A DNA stretch of 64,000 nucleotides from Thermoguttaceae bacterium. Lineage in GTDB: Bacteria > Planctomycetota > Planctomycetia > Pirellulales > Thermoguttaceae. Shown here piece by piece: positions 53,735-63,552 of the stretch. The notes below the pieces were generated by a model that was not told where the DNA came from, made no database searches, and worked only from the letters and a program-made list of their open reading frames with translations. The translations under genes were made by a program, and so were the position numbers. Position 1 is the first letter of the stretch. Each line of letters opens with the position of its first letter. The stretch is taken from the NCBI GenBank assembly GCA_017407125.1, contig JAFQXE010000045.1:1-64000 (forward strand). The letters are read 5' to 3'.

Positions 53735-54112
53735 AATGAGTTGCGAGTTACGAGTTGCGAGTTGCGAGAGGACGCAAAGCGCCTCAAAAAATGCAAAATG
53801 GTAATTTTAATTTAACAATAATTGTTGTGTTAAATCGTTTTTATTTTAAATAAACAACGCTTTTTCTCTAAATTATTGTCCTGTTTGGAAAAATTTTATG
53901 AAATTTTTGTGTTTTTGATATTCCCATATTCGACTTTTTATATATATTATAGAATACAATTAGAAAAAGACAAGGGGATAGAGTTTGTAAGTTTAGAGTT
54001 AAAAATGAGTAGTGAGGAGTTATCGCGAAGAACTTCTCGCAACTCGCAACTCGCAACTCGCAACTTCCCAGTATTTAACTTACTATACTTTACAACTTAG
54101 ACAGGCACAATT
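53735..54112. other. Divergent gap with 7-bp arrays upstream of topA
   Basis: This 378-bp gap carries GAGTTGC units (53736-53770) next to the glycosylase start, an AT-rich centre, and TGAGGAG plus CGCAACT units (54003-54065) close to topA. The two arrays are inverted relative to each other. AT-rich stretches such as TATATATATTATAG (53939-53952) could contain a -10 box, but no reliable promoter was fixed. No small gene is supported. Confidence 0.55.
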
Positions 54113-56851
54113 ATGGCGTCAGAAAACCAACCGTATTCGCTGGTAATCGTCGAATCTCCGGCGAAAGCGCGGACAATCAGCCGTTATTTAGGCTCGGACT
54201 ATCGTATTGAGGCAAGCGTCGGGCACGTTCGCGACCTCCCGCAGGGCGCAAAAGAGATTCCCGAAAAGTTCAAGTCAGAAGCGTGGGCGCATTTGGGCGT
54301 CAACGTCGATAAAGACTTTGACCCGGTTTACATTGTCCCGGCAGACAAGGCGAAACAGGTCAAGAAGCTCAAGCAGCTTGTCAACGGGGCGACAAAACTC
54401 TATCTGGCAACTGATGAAGATAGAGAGGGAGAAGCTATCAGCTGGCATCTTTGCGAAATTCTCAAGCCGAAGATTCCGGTAGAGCGTTTGGTATTCCATG
54501 AAATCACCAAAGACGCCATTCTCGCTTCTCTGGAAAGCCCGCGCCAGATCGACAACGACCTGGTTCACGCTCAGGAAACGCGCCGAATCGTTGACCGCCT
54601 TTACGGTTACGAGGTCTCGCCGCTGCTGTGGCGCAAGGTTCGACCGAAGCTGTCCGCCGGACGCGTTCAGTCTGTCGCCGTTCGACTGATTGTCGATAAA
54701 GAGCGTCAGCGCATGGCGTTCTGCTCTGCTAATTATTGGGATATTACCGGTCTGTTCAAGCCGGGAGATCAGCGGCCGTTCTCCGCCTGGCTGTACTCGG
54801 TAGACGGCAAGCGCATTGCGACAAGCCGCGACTTCAATCCGGAAACCGGCATGCTCCGCAACGAAGGGCTGACGCTGCTGTCGGAACAGGACGCCAAGGC
54901 GTTGATTGAACGCTTGAAGTCTGAACCGTCCAAGATCACGTCGATTGAAGAAAAGCCGTACGTTACAAAGTCGCCCGCTCCGTTTACGACCAGTACGCTG
55001 CAGCAGGAAGCCAACCGCAAGTACGGGTTTACAGCTCGCAGAACGATGCAAACCGCTCAGAGCCTGTACGAAAACGGGTATATCACCTACATGCGTACTG
55101 ACAGCACGAACCTGTCAACCGAGGCGATTAATGCCGCCCGCGCTCTGATTGCCAACGAGTACGGACCGGAATACATGCCGGCGTCCCCGCGGTTGTATCA
55201 GACGAAAGTCAAAAACGCTCAGGAAGCGCACGAAGCCATTCGTCCGGCGGGCAAACGATTTATGATGCCGGAAGAACTTCGCGGACGTCTCAATTCAGAC
55301 GAAATGAAACTGTACGACATCATTTGGAAGCGTACCGTCGCCTGCCAGATGAAAGACGCTGTCGGACGCCGTTCGACCGTCATGCTGCAAATGGACGGCG
55401 CGCAATTCATGGCAACTGGCAAGACGATTGATTTCGCCGGGTTCCTTCGCGCTTACGTTGAAGGCTCTGACGATCCGGAAGGGGAACTGGCGGATCAGGA
55501 AGACATTCTGCCGAAGATGACCGTCGGAGAGTCTGTTGTTTGCAAAGACCTGCAATACAAAGCTCATACAACTCAGCCGCCGGTGCGCTATTCTGAAGCG
55601 TCGCTGACCAGAACGCTCGAAGAAAAAGGCATCGGGCGTCCCAGTACGTACGCCTCGATTATCGATACGATTATCGCCAGAAATTACGTCTTCAAGCGCG
55701 GCAACGCCCTCATTCCAACCTGGACGGCGTTTGCTGTTACACAGCTGCTGGAAAAGCATCTGCCGACGCTGGTTGATTACCAGTTCACCGCCGACATGGA
55801 AGACGAACTTGACGCGATCTCCCGCGGGGAAATGAAGTCTCTGGACTATCTCAACGATTTCTATTTTGGAAATAAAAAGGAACCGGGTCTGAAACCGCAG
55901 CTGGACAACAAGGCGGAAGAGATTGAAGCGCGCGACATCAGCACGATTTCCCTCGGCAAGCCGTCTGAAGATCAGCCGGAAATTGACGTTCGAATTGGCC
56001 GTTTCGGACCGTACATCGAACAGGGCGACAGACGATCCAGCATTCCAGACGACCTGCCGCCGGACGAACTGACGATCGAAAAGGCGGAAGAGCTTTTCAG
56101 CCAGAACGAAAACAGCGATTCGCCTTTGGGCATGGATCCGGAAACTGGCAAACCAATTTATCTGAAAGTCGGCCGCTACGGACCGTATGTTCAGCTGGGG
56201 TCCACGGACGACCCGGACAAGCCCCGCAACGTTTCGCTGCTTAAAGGCATGGAACCGGAAGACGTCAATCTCGATATCGCGATTCGTCTGTTGTCGCTGC
56301 CTCGCACGCTGGGCGTTCACCCCTCTGACGGGAACCCGATTGTCGCGTCTAACGGCCGCTTTGGACCGTATATCAAATGGAACGACGAAACGCGATCGCT
56401 CAACGACGTTTACACGCCCATTGACATCACGCTGGAACAGGCGATTGAACTTCTGTCACAGCCGAAGAGCCGCCGCGGCGCCGCCGCCAAGCCGAAGACT
56501 CTGCTCAAAGAACTGGCTGTCTCGCCGGTTACGGAACAGATGATTCAGGTCATGGACGGTCGCTACGGACCGTATGTAACAGACGGTCAGACGAACGTCT
56601 CGCTGCCGAAAGAAGAAACGGCGGATACGATGACCTTCGAAAAGGCGTTGGATCTGCTGGCTCAGCGAGCCGCCCGCGGCGAAACGCGGCGTCGAAGAAA
56701 GAAGTCTGTTAAGAAGACGACGACCAAGAAAACCGCCGCGAAAAAGACTGCGGCTAAAAAGACGACAGCCAAGAAAACAACGGCTAAAAAGACGACCGCG
56801 AAGAAAACGTCTGCGAAAAAAACTGTTGCTAAAAAGAGCAGCGAGAATTGA
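54113..56851 (+). CDS. topA: DNA topoisomerase I
   Basis: TopA relaxes negative supercoils behind transcription. The 912-residue protein has the Toprim start (LVIVESPAKARTISRYLG with the catalytic Glu), the DxDxE region ATDEDREGEAISWHL and the nucleophile Tyr in GYITYMRTDSTNLS. The C-terminal part has repeated GRFGPYI/GRYGPYV topoisomerase repeats instead of zinc fingers. The last ~60 residues are a Lys/Ala/Thr tail of KKTTAKKT-type repeats, resembling histone H1 or other basic DNA-binding tails. The frame is intact. Confidence 0.97.
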   Translation: MASENQPYSLVIVESPAKARTISRYLGSDYRIEASVGHVRDLPQGAKEIPEKFKSEAWAHLGVNVDKDFDPVYIVPADKAKQVKKLKQLVNGATKLYLATDEDREGEAISWHLCEILKPKIPVERLVFHEITKDAILASLESPRQIDNDLVHAQETRRIVDRLYGYEVSPLLWRKVRPKLSAGRVQSVAVRLIVDKERQRMAFCSANYWDITGLFKPGDQRPFSAWLYSVDGKRIATSRDFNPETGMLRNEGLTLLSEQDAKALIERLKSEPSKITSIEEKPYVTKSPAPFTTSTLQQEANRKYGFTARRTMQTAQSLYENGYITYMRTDSTNLSTEAINAARALIANEYGPEYMPASPRLYQTKVKNAQEAHEAIRPAGKRFMMPEELRGRLNSDEMKLYDIIWKRTVACQMKDAVGRRSTVMLQMDGAQFMATGKTIDFAGFLRAYVEGSDDPEGELADQEDILPKMTVGESVVCKDLQYKAHTTQPPVRYSEASLTRTLEEKGIGRPSTYASIIDTIIARNYVFKRGNALIPTWTAFAVTQLLEKHLPTLVDYQFTADMEDELDAISRGEMKSLDYLNDFYFGNKKEPGLKPQLDNKAEEIEARDISTISLGKPSEDQPEIDVRIGRFGPYIEQGDRRSSIPDDLPPDELTIEKAEELFSQNENSDSPLGMDPETGKPIYLKVGRYGPYVQLGSTDDPDKPRNVSLLKGMEPEDVNLDIAIRLLSLPRTLGVHPSDGNPIVASNGRFGPYIKWNDETRSLNDVYTPIDITLEQAIELLSQPKSRRGAAAKPKTLLKELAVSPVTEQMIQVMDGRYGPYVTDGQTNVSLPKEETADTMTFEKALDLLAQRAARGETRRRRKKSVKKTTTKKTAAKKTAAKKTTAKKTTAKKTTAKKTSAKKTVAKKSSEN

Positions 56852-56857
56852 TAAAAC

Positions 56858-56982
56858 AAGCTGTTAGCCTCTAGCTATTAGCTACTAGCTTTTTGGTTTT
56901 AGCTTCTGGCTTAAATAATTAAAGCTAAGAGCGTCATCGTTCAAGCTAATAGCTAGCAGCTAAAAGCTAATAGCTCAAAACC
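56858..56982. repeat. AGCTNNN 7-bp array, second locus
   Basis: AGCT units every 7 bases in two arms separated by an AT-rich centre, very similar to 37936-38056. It ends at the start codon of the next gene. Confidence 0.8.
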
Positions 56983-57717
56983 ATGTTACTTTTCCCCAAA
57001 AAATACATAACGATGATTCGTCTGGGACGAAAGACGACCGCTCTCCGCGTGGCAGGGTATTCCCACTGGCACGTTGGTCAGAGAGCTTTTGTCCCAACGG
57101 TCGGGTACGTTGTATTTGATCGGGTGGAACGCGCGGATTTTGTCAAGCTGACAGACGACGACATTCGCCGGATTGGCTGTGACAGCCGGGAAGAGCTTTG
57201 GACGGAACTGCTTAACGAATATTCTGAACAGGACATTCTCAAACGGCTGTGGAGAATTGATTTCCATATTCTTCCAATGGAAGAGCAGGAACGAATCGTC
57301 GAAGACCGCAAACGCGACAAAATGCGCGCTCTGCAAGCGGTTTCCCGCCGCCGCGGTTCCGATACAATTTACGGCGAGATTCAGCCTGGGGAAGACGTCG
57401 AAATGGCGGCGCCGCCCACGACGATGACCGAGCAGGAAGTCGTCGAGGCGATGGCAAACCGCTGCGCCGTTTATCACTCAACCAGTTCGTGGGAAAACGA
57501 ACCGGCGAGAAGCGAGTTCTTCAAAATCTTTCAGGCGTCTCCCCGAGACTCGCGAGGCGTCCCAACGCTGTCTGGAGAATGGCTCCGCGTGGAAGTCAAA
57601 CGCCTTATCGGCGACGACGAACGATGGAACGAAATCAAATGGATTCTTCACGACGTCTGTTCTGCCTGGAACCAATGGCAGTACGCGATTAAAAAATGGA
57701 AAGACGCGGGAGAGTAA
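56983..57717 (+). CDS. ASCH-like domain protein of unknown function
   Basis: The N-terminal ~85 residues (MIRLGRKTTALRVAGYSHWHVGQRAFV ... RVERADFVKLTDDDIRRIGCDSREELWTELLNEY) resemble an ASCH domain, a fold associated with RNA binding. The remaining ~150 residues are helical, with charged segments (MEEQERIVEDRKRDKMRAL) and a Trp-rich C-terminus (WNEIKWILHDVCSAWNQWQYAIKKW). ATG 57013 is an alternative start that fits the domain better. It sits downstream of topA behind a repeat. No membrane segment is present. Confidence 0.7.
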   Translation: MLLFPKKYITMIRLGRKTTALRVAGYSHWHVGQRAFVPTVGYVVFDRVERADFVKLTDDDIRRIGCDSREELWTELLNEYSEQDILKRLWRIDFHILPMEEQERIVEDRKRDKMRALQAVSRRRGSDTIYGEIQPGEDVEMAAPPTTMTEQEVVEAMANRCAVYHSTSSWENEPARSEFFKIFQASPRDSRGVPTLSGEWLRVEVKRLIGDDERWNEIKWILHDVCSAWNQWQYAIKKWKDAGE

Positions 57718-57732
57718 GTAAAAGGCGTTTAT

Positions 57733-57796
57733 GGGGGGCGGGTATTACCCGCCTAAAAACAATCAGCATTTTTTTCGCGGACAATGTCCGCTCCCC
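57733..57796. repeat. P1 palindromic element, copy 7
   Basis: This 64-bp copy lies between the ASCH-like and FabZ-like genes. It is directly followed by CATTACCGCCTTTCAATCAACCCT, which matches the end of the P2 segment near 6409-6422. Confidence 0.9.
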
Positions 57797-57833
57797 GGAA
57801 GCATTACCGCCTTTCAATCAACCCTAATAATTT

Positions 57834-58283
57834 ATGCAAGCATCCCCTGAAATTCTCAACGCGATTCCGCATCGACCGCCGTTTTTGTATGTCGATACAA
57901 TTGTCGAACGGAAAGAGGACGGAATCGTCTGTCGAAAGACTTTTGAACCGGACGAGTATTTTTTCGCCGGACATTATCCAGACTTCCCTCTTGTTCCCGG
58001 CGTTATTTTGTGCGAAGCCGCTATGCAGGCGGGCGCAGTTTTTCTTTCAGAACGAATTCAAAAAGAGGAAACGGAGCAGAGCGGCGAAACAAAGAAGTTT
58101 CCCGTTGCGACGCGAATCAACGACGTCAAGTTCAAGAAGATGGTTCGTCCCGGCGACACGGTTGAAATAACTGTTACACTTAAAGAAAAACTGTCCAACG
58201 CTTATTTCCTTTCAGCAAACGTTACCGTCGACGGTAAAACCGCCGCGAGGTTGGAGTTTGCCGTAACAATTAGCAATCAATGA
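57834..58283 (+). CDS. FabZ-like 3-hydroxyacyl-ACP dehydratase
   Basis: This 149-residue hot-dog-fold protein resembles FabZ. The catalytic His is in GHYPDFPLVPGV and the catalytic acidic residue in ILCEAAMQAGAVFL; IPHRPPFLYVDTI is the typical N-terminal signature. It would dehydrate 3-hydroxyacyl-ACP in fatty acid synthesis. It is distant from the ketosynthase cluster at 36.6 kb. A P2 element begins at the base after its stop codon. Confidence 0.88.
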   Translation: MQASPEILNAIPHRPPFLYVDTIVERKEDGIVCRKTFEPDEYFFAGHYPDFPLVPGVILCEAAMQAGAVFLSERIQKEETEQSGETKKFPVATRINDVKFKKMVRPGDTVEITVTLKEKLSNAYFLSANVTVDGKTAARLEFAVTISNQ

Positions 58284-58420
58284 AAGGCGGTAATGAAGTG
58301 AGCGAAGCGAACGGAATTACGCATTCGCCGTCAGGCGAACATTTCGTTGAGTACAGCTTTTTTGTTCGCCTTCGGCGAACTGCGTAACTCCGCTCCCGTT
58401 GGTCGCTCCGTTACCGCCTT
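58284..58420. repeat. P2 palindromic element
   Basis: This 137-bp element has imperfect terminal inverted repeats of about 40 bp (AAGGCGGTAA ... TTACGCA ends; 31 of 40 match). Two inner hairpins are TTCGCC-GTCA-GGCGAA (58324-58339) and GTTCGCC-TTC-GGCGAAC (58364-58380). Partial copies lie near 6281-6427, 24692 and 57802. Confidence 0.85.
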
Positions 58421-58441
58421 CCAATCCATTTTAATACAATT

Positions 58442-59821
<1,380 letters not shown>

Positions 59822-59889
59822 ATCAATTCAAAAACAGGGTATCCGCCCTTGTAAAAAAACGGGTTTTGATATATATTAGAAACAATTTA

Positions 59890-60000
59890 ATTAGTAATTA
59901 GGCAGTAGGCAGTAGGCAGCAGGCAGTAGTTTTTTTAACTCTTGCCTCATGCCCCTTGCCTCTTGCCTTATCAATCCCTAACCCTTATTTTATTCCCTAA
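59890..60000. repeat. GGCAGTA array with inverted TTGCCTC arm
   Basis: GGCAGTA units (59901-59929) and, about 20 bases later, TTGCCTC/TTGCCTT units (59942-59969) then CCCTAAC-type units. The halves can pair as a long interrupted stem just before the next start codon. Confidence 0.82.
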
Positions 60001-60002
60001 TA

Positions 60003-61970
60003 ATGGCAAGTCCTTTTAAGTTTTTCCGCAAACATCAAACTGAATTGCTGGTTGTCATCGGTCTGTTGACCATGGTAGCCTTTATCATTCTTCCCAGTAT
60101 TCTCCAACAGTTGGACGTCATTGGACGAACTCGTTCAGTGTCCAACGTCGTCGAAACGCAAAAATACGGCGCTTTGTCAGTGTATGACGTTCAGCGTCTG
60201 AAGGATCGTCAGCGTTATCTGATGGGGTTCTTTAACCGCCTCGTCCAGGCGTATCAGCTCAAACTCAATGAGTTGTATCAGAATCGCGATCAGAACAAGA
60301 TGACGGAACTGTATCAGACCTATATGAACAGTATGAAAGTGCAGCAACTGGCAGCTCAGGCTGGAGACAGTTCAGATCAAACCGTAGTTATGATGTGGCT
60401 GTTGGAAAACAAAGCCAAAGAAATGGGCATTTCCATTAACGACTCGTTCATCAGTTCTTTTATTTCCGAAATCACAGAAGGTCTGGACGATACGGTTATC
60501 AATCAGCTTATTTACGGCGATGAAACTCAAAAGAACAATTCGTCTGAAGATTCTCTTTTCAACGCTTTGAATGGATACCTGCTTCGAGAAAAAATGGTTG
60601 AAGTTCTGGGTTCTTCCTGGGGCGCTAACACTATAGGAGAACGTTTGGACGGCTTTTGCCGCTTGAATCAAAGAGCCAACGTCGAATTCTTCCCTGTAAG
60701 AGTTGAAAATTTTGTTGGCGACGTTAAAGACCCGTCTGATGCGGAAGTTAAGGCTTTCTTCGAGCAGTATAAGGATACAGACGCTGAAATTAGTTCAAGC
60801 GAACCTGGTTTGCGTCAGCCGCAAAAGATTGCGTTGGAATACTGCTTTGGCTCTTACGCCAACTTCATGGATGTCGCCGCTATTACAGACGAAGACGTTC
60901 AGAAGAACTACGAAGAAAATAAAGAAAATTACGTTATCGAAAAGAAAGACGAAAAACAGGAAAACAAGTTGGGCGAAATGCCGAACATCGGTCTGACAGA
61001 TCCAAATGCCAAACAGTATCGTCCGTTGGATGATACGCTCAAGGAAGAGATTCGTCAGAGTCTGGCTCGCGTTGCTGCAATGGAAAAGCTTCGTAACGCT
61101 GTCGGCGTTGTTCAGAAAGCCATGAACGACTACAGCAATGCCAAGGAAATGTATGATATTGAGTCAGGTAATAACAAAAATGCTGTAGCTCCTGAAAAGT
61201 TGAATTTTGAGGCTCTGGCTAAAGACAACAATCTGAAATATGCCGGTACCGGATTAATGACTTATCAGTCTTTTGCGGAAACGCCGTTGGTACAGCTTCG
61301 TCTGGAAAACGTTACCGCTACAGTAGACGCTGGCAGCGAATTCTTTGGTAAAACTCCGTTGCTTCAAAGCAAGGTGTTCTCGAATCCTGAAGGCGAGCTG
61401 TTTGTTATCTGGAAAACTGAAGACGTTGCCGAACATACGCCATCGCTTGACGAAGAAGGCGTTAAACAGCAAGCGATTGACCAAATTAAATTCCGTGAAG
61501 CCCGCAAGTTGGCTGAAGCGGAAGCTAAAAAGCTGGCAGAAAAAGCTATTAAAGATCAGCTTCCGCTCAAGTCCTGCCTTGGCGACGCGGCTTTTGTTCC
61601 ACCGCAGTTTACCTGGATGTCTTTTGGACCGGTTATCAGTCCGAACATGCAGCAACGCATTTATCTGTCGCCCATTGAAGGCGTTCAGGATGTTAGTTTT
61701 GATTTTATGACTGCTCTGTTCCAGATGAAGAACGGGGAAATCAAGTCGATTGTCAATTCTTCCGAATCCATTTACTATGTTGTTCGAATGATTGAACTTA
61801 CCCCAACTGAACAGTTGTACGCTCGTTTTTGCGTTACGCCGGAATACGAGTACGCTCAGGCGCGCACGCCGGACGGCCAATTCTTTTTCAGCGATTTGAG
61901 AGGAAAACTTGAAAAGGAAGCCGGGTTGAAATGGGTTGTTCGACCTAACGAAGAAGCGGAACGAGACTAA
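60003..61970 (+). CDS. SurA/PpiD-like membrane-anchored protein
   Basis: This 655-residue protein has one N-terminal membrane helix (ELLVVIGLLTMVAFIILPSIL) and a long helical exported region. The part near residues 45-220 resembles the N-terminal chaperone domain of SurA/PpiD (SVYDVQRLKDRQRYLMGFFNRLVQAYQLKLNELYQNR). A parvulin active site is not obvious, so chaperone-like activity without isomerase activity is possible. Gln/Glu/Lys-rich helices occur in the middle (AEAEAKKLAEKAIK). It ends before a strong terminator and appears monocistronic. Confidence 0.75.
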   Translation: MASPFKFFRKHQTELLVVIGLLTMVAFIILPSILQQLDVIGRTRSVSNVVETQKYGALSVYDVQRLKDRQRYLMGFFNRLVQAYQLKLNELYQNRDQNKMTELYQTYMNSMKVQQLAAQAGDSSDQTVVMMWLLENKAKEMGISINDSFISSFISEITEGLDDTVINQLIYGDETQKNNSSEDSLFNALNGYLLREKMVEVLGSSWGANTIGERLDGFCRLNQRANVEFFPVRVENFVGDVKDPSDAEVKAFFEQYKDTDAEISSSEPGLRQPQKIALEYCFGSYANFMDVAAITDEDVQKNYEENKENYVIEKKDEKQENKLGEMPNIGLTDPNAKQYRPLDDTLKEEIRQSLARVAAMEKLRNAVGVVQKAMNDYSNAKEMYDIESGNNKNAVAPEKLNFEALAKDNNLKYAGTGLMTYQSFAETPLVQLRLENVTATVDAGSEFFGKTPLLQSKVFSNPEGELFVIWKTEDVAEHTPSLDEEGVKQQAIDQIKFREARKLAEAEAKKLAEKAIKDQLPLKSCLGDAAFVPPQFTWMSFGPVISPNMQQRIYLSPIEGVQDVSFDFMTALFQMKNGEIKSIVNSSESIYYVVRMIELTPTEQLYARFCVTPEYEYAQARTPDGQFFFSDLRGKLEKEAGLKWVVRPNEEAERD

Positions 61971-62036
61971 CTGTTTCAATAAAGAACGCTGGAATTATTG
62001 GCGCTTTTTAGCGTAATCAAAATTCCGGATTTATTT

Positions 62037-62075
62037 AAAAGCGAAACGCGTTTTATGGCGCGTTTCGCTTTTTTA
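62037..62075 (+). terminator. Intrinsic terminator
   Basis: A perfect 14-bp stem AAAAGCGAAACGCG / CGCGTTTCGCTTTT (62037-62050 with 62059-62072) with an 8-base loop, ending in a run of T. Confidence 0.93.
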
Positions 62076-62102
62076 TTGACAGACGTTTAAAATAAATCGG
62101 AG

Positions 62103-62158
62103 TTGTAATTTTTCTTTTTTTTGATTATAATTAAGTTGGAAACCATTTGAAAATGGTT
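62103..62158 (+). promoter_or_regulatory. DUF1080 gene promoter with operator-like palindrome
   Basis: TTGTAA (62103-62108) and TATAAT (62126-62131) are 17 bases apart. A perfect inverted repeat, AACCATTT-GA-AAATGGTT (62141-62158), covers the expected start of transcription. This is the classic position of a repressor operator. Confidence 0.65.
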
Positions 62159-62210
62159 ATTATTCTTCGGTCCATTTTTACCAAGATAGTTTTTACAAAG
62201 GAAAACAGAC

Positions 62211-62909
62211 ATGAAACGAACGATTGCAATTTTGGTTTTGGGCGTATTGTGCTCGGCTGCGTTGGCTGACGACGCTGTTGTTACGCCTCCGGAAGGGTTT
62301 ACCGCTTTGTTTAACGGCAAGGACTTGACCGGCTGGCACGGCGCTGGTCAGACGTTTGATCCTGCTAAACTGGCAGCGATGTCTCCGGAAGACCGCGCCA
62401 AATGGCAGGAAAAAGAAGACGCCAGCTTCAAGGCGAACTGGCGCGTCGAAAACGGCGAACTGGTCAACGACGGCCGCGGTTCTTACGCTGGCACGATCAA
62501 ACAGTACGGCGACTTTGAACTTCTCATTGAATACAACACGGTTGCCAAAGCCGACAGCGGCATTTATCTGCGCGGCACGCCCCAGGTTCAGATTTGGGAC
62601 TACACCAAAGAAGGCGGAAAGTGGGGAATCGGAGCTGACAAAGGTTCCGGAGGTCTGTGGAACAACAAAAAGCACGCCGCTGATCCGTTGGTTTTGGCTG
62701 ACAAACCGTTCGGCGAATGGAATCAGCTTCGCATTATCATCAAGGGCGACGTTGTCAACGTTTGGTTGAACGGAAAGCAGGTTGTAAAAGACACAGTCAT
62801 GGAAAATTACTACGATCGCAGCAAGCCGCTTCCGGCTGTCGGCGACATTCAGCTTCAAACCCACGGCGGTCAGATTCGCTGGAGAAACATTTTCATCAAG
62901 GAACTCTAA
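62211..62909 (+). CDS. DUF1080 secreted protein (3-keto-disaccharide hydrolase type)
   Basis: This 232-residue protein has a signal peptide (MKRTIAILVLGVLCSAALAD). It has the DUF1080 concanavalin-like fold, with the start GFTALFNGKDLTGWHG and further strands ENGELVNDGRGSYAGTI, YGDFELLIEYNT, SGIYLRGTPQVQIWD and GDIQLQTHGGQIRWRNIFIKEL. The family is frequent in Planctomycetes and related bacteria, and is now linked to 3-keto-disaccharide hydrolysis. The promoter carries an operator-like palindrome, so sugar-responsive repression is possible. Confidence 0.92.
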   Translation: MKRTIAILVLGVLCSAALADDAVVTPPEGFTALFNGKDLTGWHGAGQTFDPAKLAAMSPEDRAKWQEKEDASFKANWRVENGELVNDGRGSYAGTIKQYGDFELLIEYNTVAKADSGIYLRGTPQVQIWDYTKEGGKWGIGADKGSGGLWNNKKHAADPLVLADKPFGEWNQLRIIIKGDVVNVWLNGKQVVKDTVMENYYDRSKPLPAVGDIQLQTHGGQIRWRNIFIKEL

Positions 62910-62991
62910 ACAGTTCTAAGAAAGAGCAGGGCGAGGATTAAATCAGTTTTTCTCCCGCGCTCATTTTTCCAAGTTGGAAATAAAATATCGT

Positions 62992-63032
62992 TTAGCGGTC
63001 AGTTGAGGATAAGTTTGCTTTCTGACCGCTAA
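62992..63032. repeat. Perfect 11-bp hairpin after DUF1080 gene
   Basis: TTAGCGGTCAG (62992-63002) pairs with CTGACCGCTAA (63022-63032) with a 19-base loop. It may end the DUF1080 transcript, but no U-tract follows. Confidence 0.65.
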
Positions 63033-63389
63033 TTGCTTAGAATTTTGACTATATTGCCTAGCTTTACAGCGAGCTGAAATTGTTATTGGGGAAGTATTGG
63101 GAAAAAAGGTTAGGTGAGTTGTCAATATTTTATATTATTGCAGACGTGTTTTTTCAGCCAGAGGACTTGAATCAGGAAAATTTCGCCCCGTATAATCAAT
63201 AAAGTCGGTAAAATTAGAAATTATTTATTATTTCTAATTGATTTTGTTAAAAAAATAGGAAATTTTTCTAAAGAAAGGTTTATAAGTTGGAACTTTTCCG
63301 ATTATAATAGTTCTAATAACATACAGAGAAGCATAGTTTTAAAGTATTTTCAAGAAAATCTCCACAAAATTCAAAACAGGAGTTATACT

Positions 63390-63416
63390 ATGCTGTATGA
63401 AGTAGTATTAGAATAA
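63390..63416 (+). CDS. Possible leader peptide MLYEVVLE
   Basis: ATG 63390 is preceded by AGGAG (63378-63382) at good spacing and opens an 8-codon frame ending in TAA. A small hairpin follows immediately at 63418-63437. This could be a regulatory leader peptide for the gene at 63553, or chance. No clear codon bias points to an amino-acid signal. Confidence 0.3.
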   Translation: MLYEVVLE

Positions 63417-63552
63417 AAGTCTAAATATATATAGACTAACAACAGGGCAAACACTTCATCCGACAGATTTATCGACTGTCAACCATTCGTAACGTACATT
63501 AATCACGCGTTTTAAGACGCAAAACACTCATTTTTGTAAAGGAGTTACTCCA

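Larger units (their letters stand above)
62910..63552. other. Long leader region with hairpins, weak promoter and leader ORF
   Basis: This 643-bp AT-rich gap precedes the last gene. It holds the 15-base palindrome TTTCCAA-G-TTGGAAA (62965-62979), the perfect 11-bp hairpin at 62992-63032, and a weak promoter (TTATAA 63280-63285, TATAAT 63303-63308). An 8-codon leader frame at 63390 is followed by the hairpin AGTCTA/TAGACT (63418-63437). The GCGTTTTAAGACGC near-palindrome (63507-63520) lies just before the ribosome site AAAGGAG (63538-63544). A 5' untranslated region of about 240 bases is implied. Confidence 0.5.
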
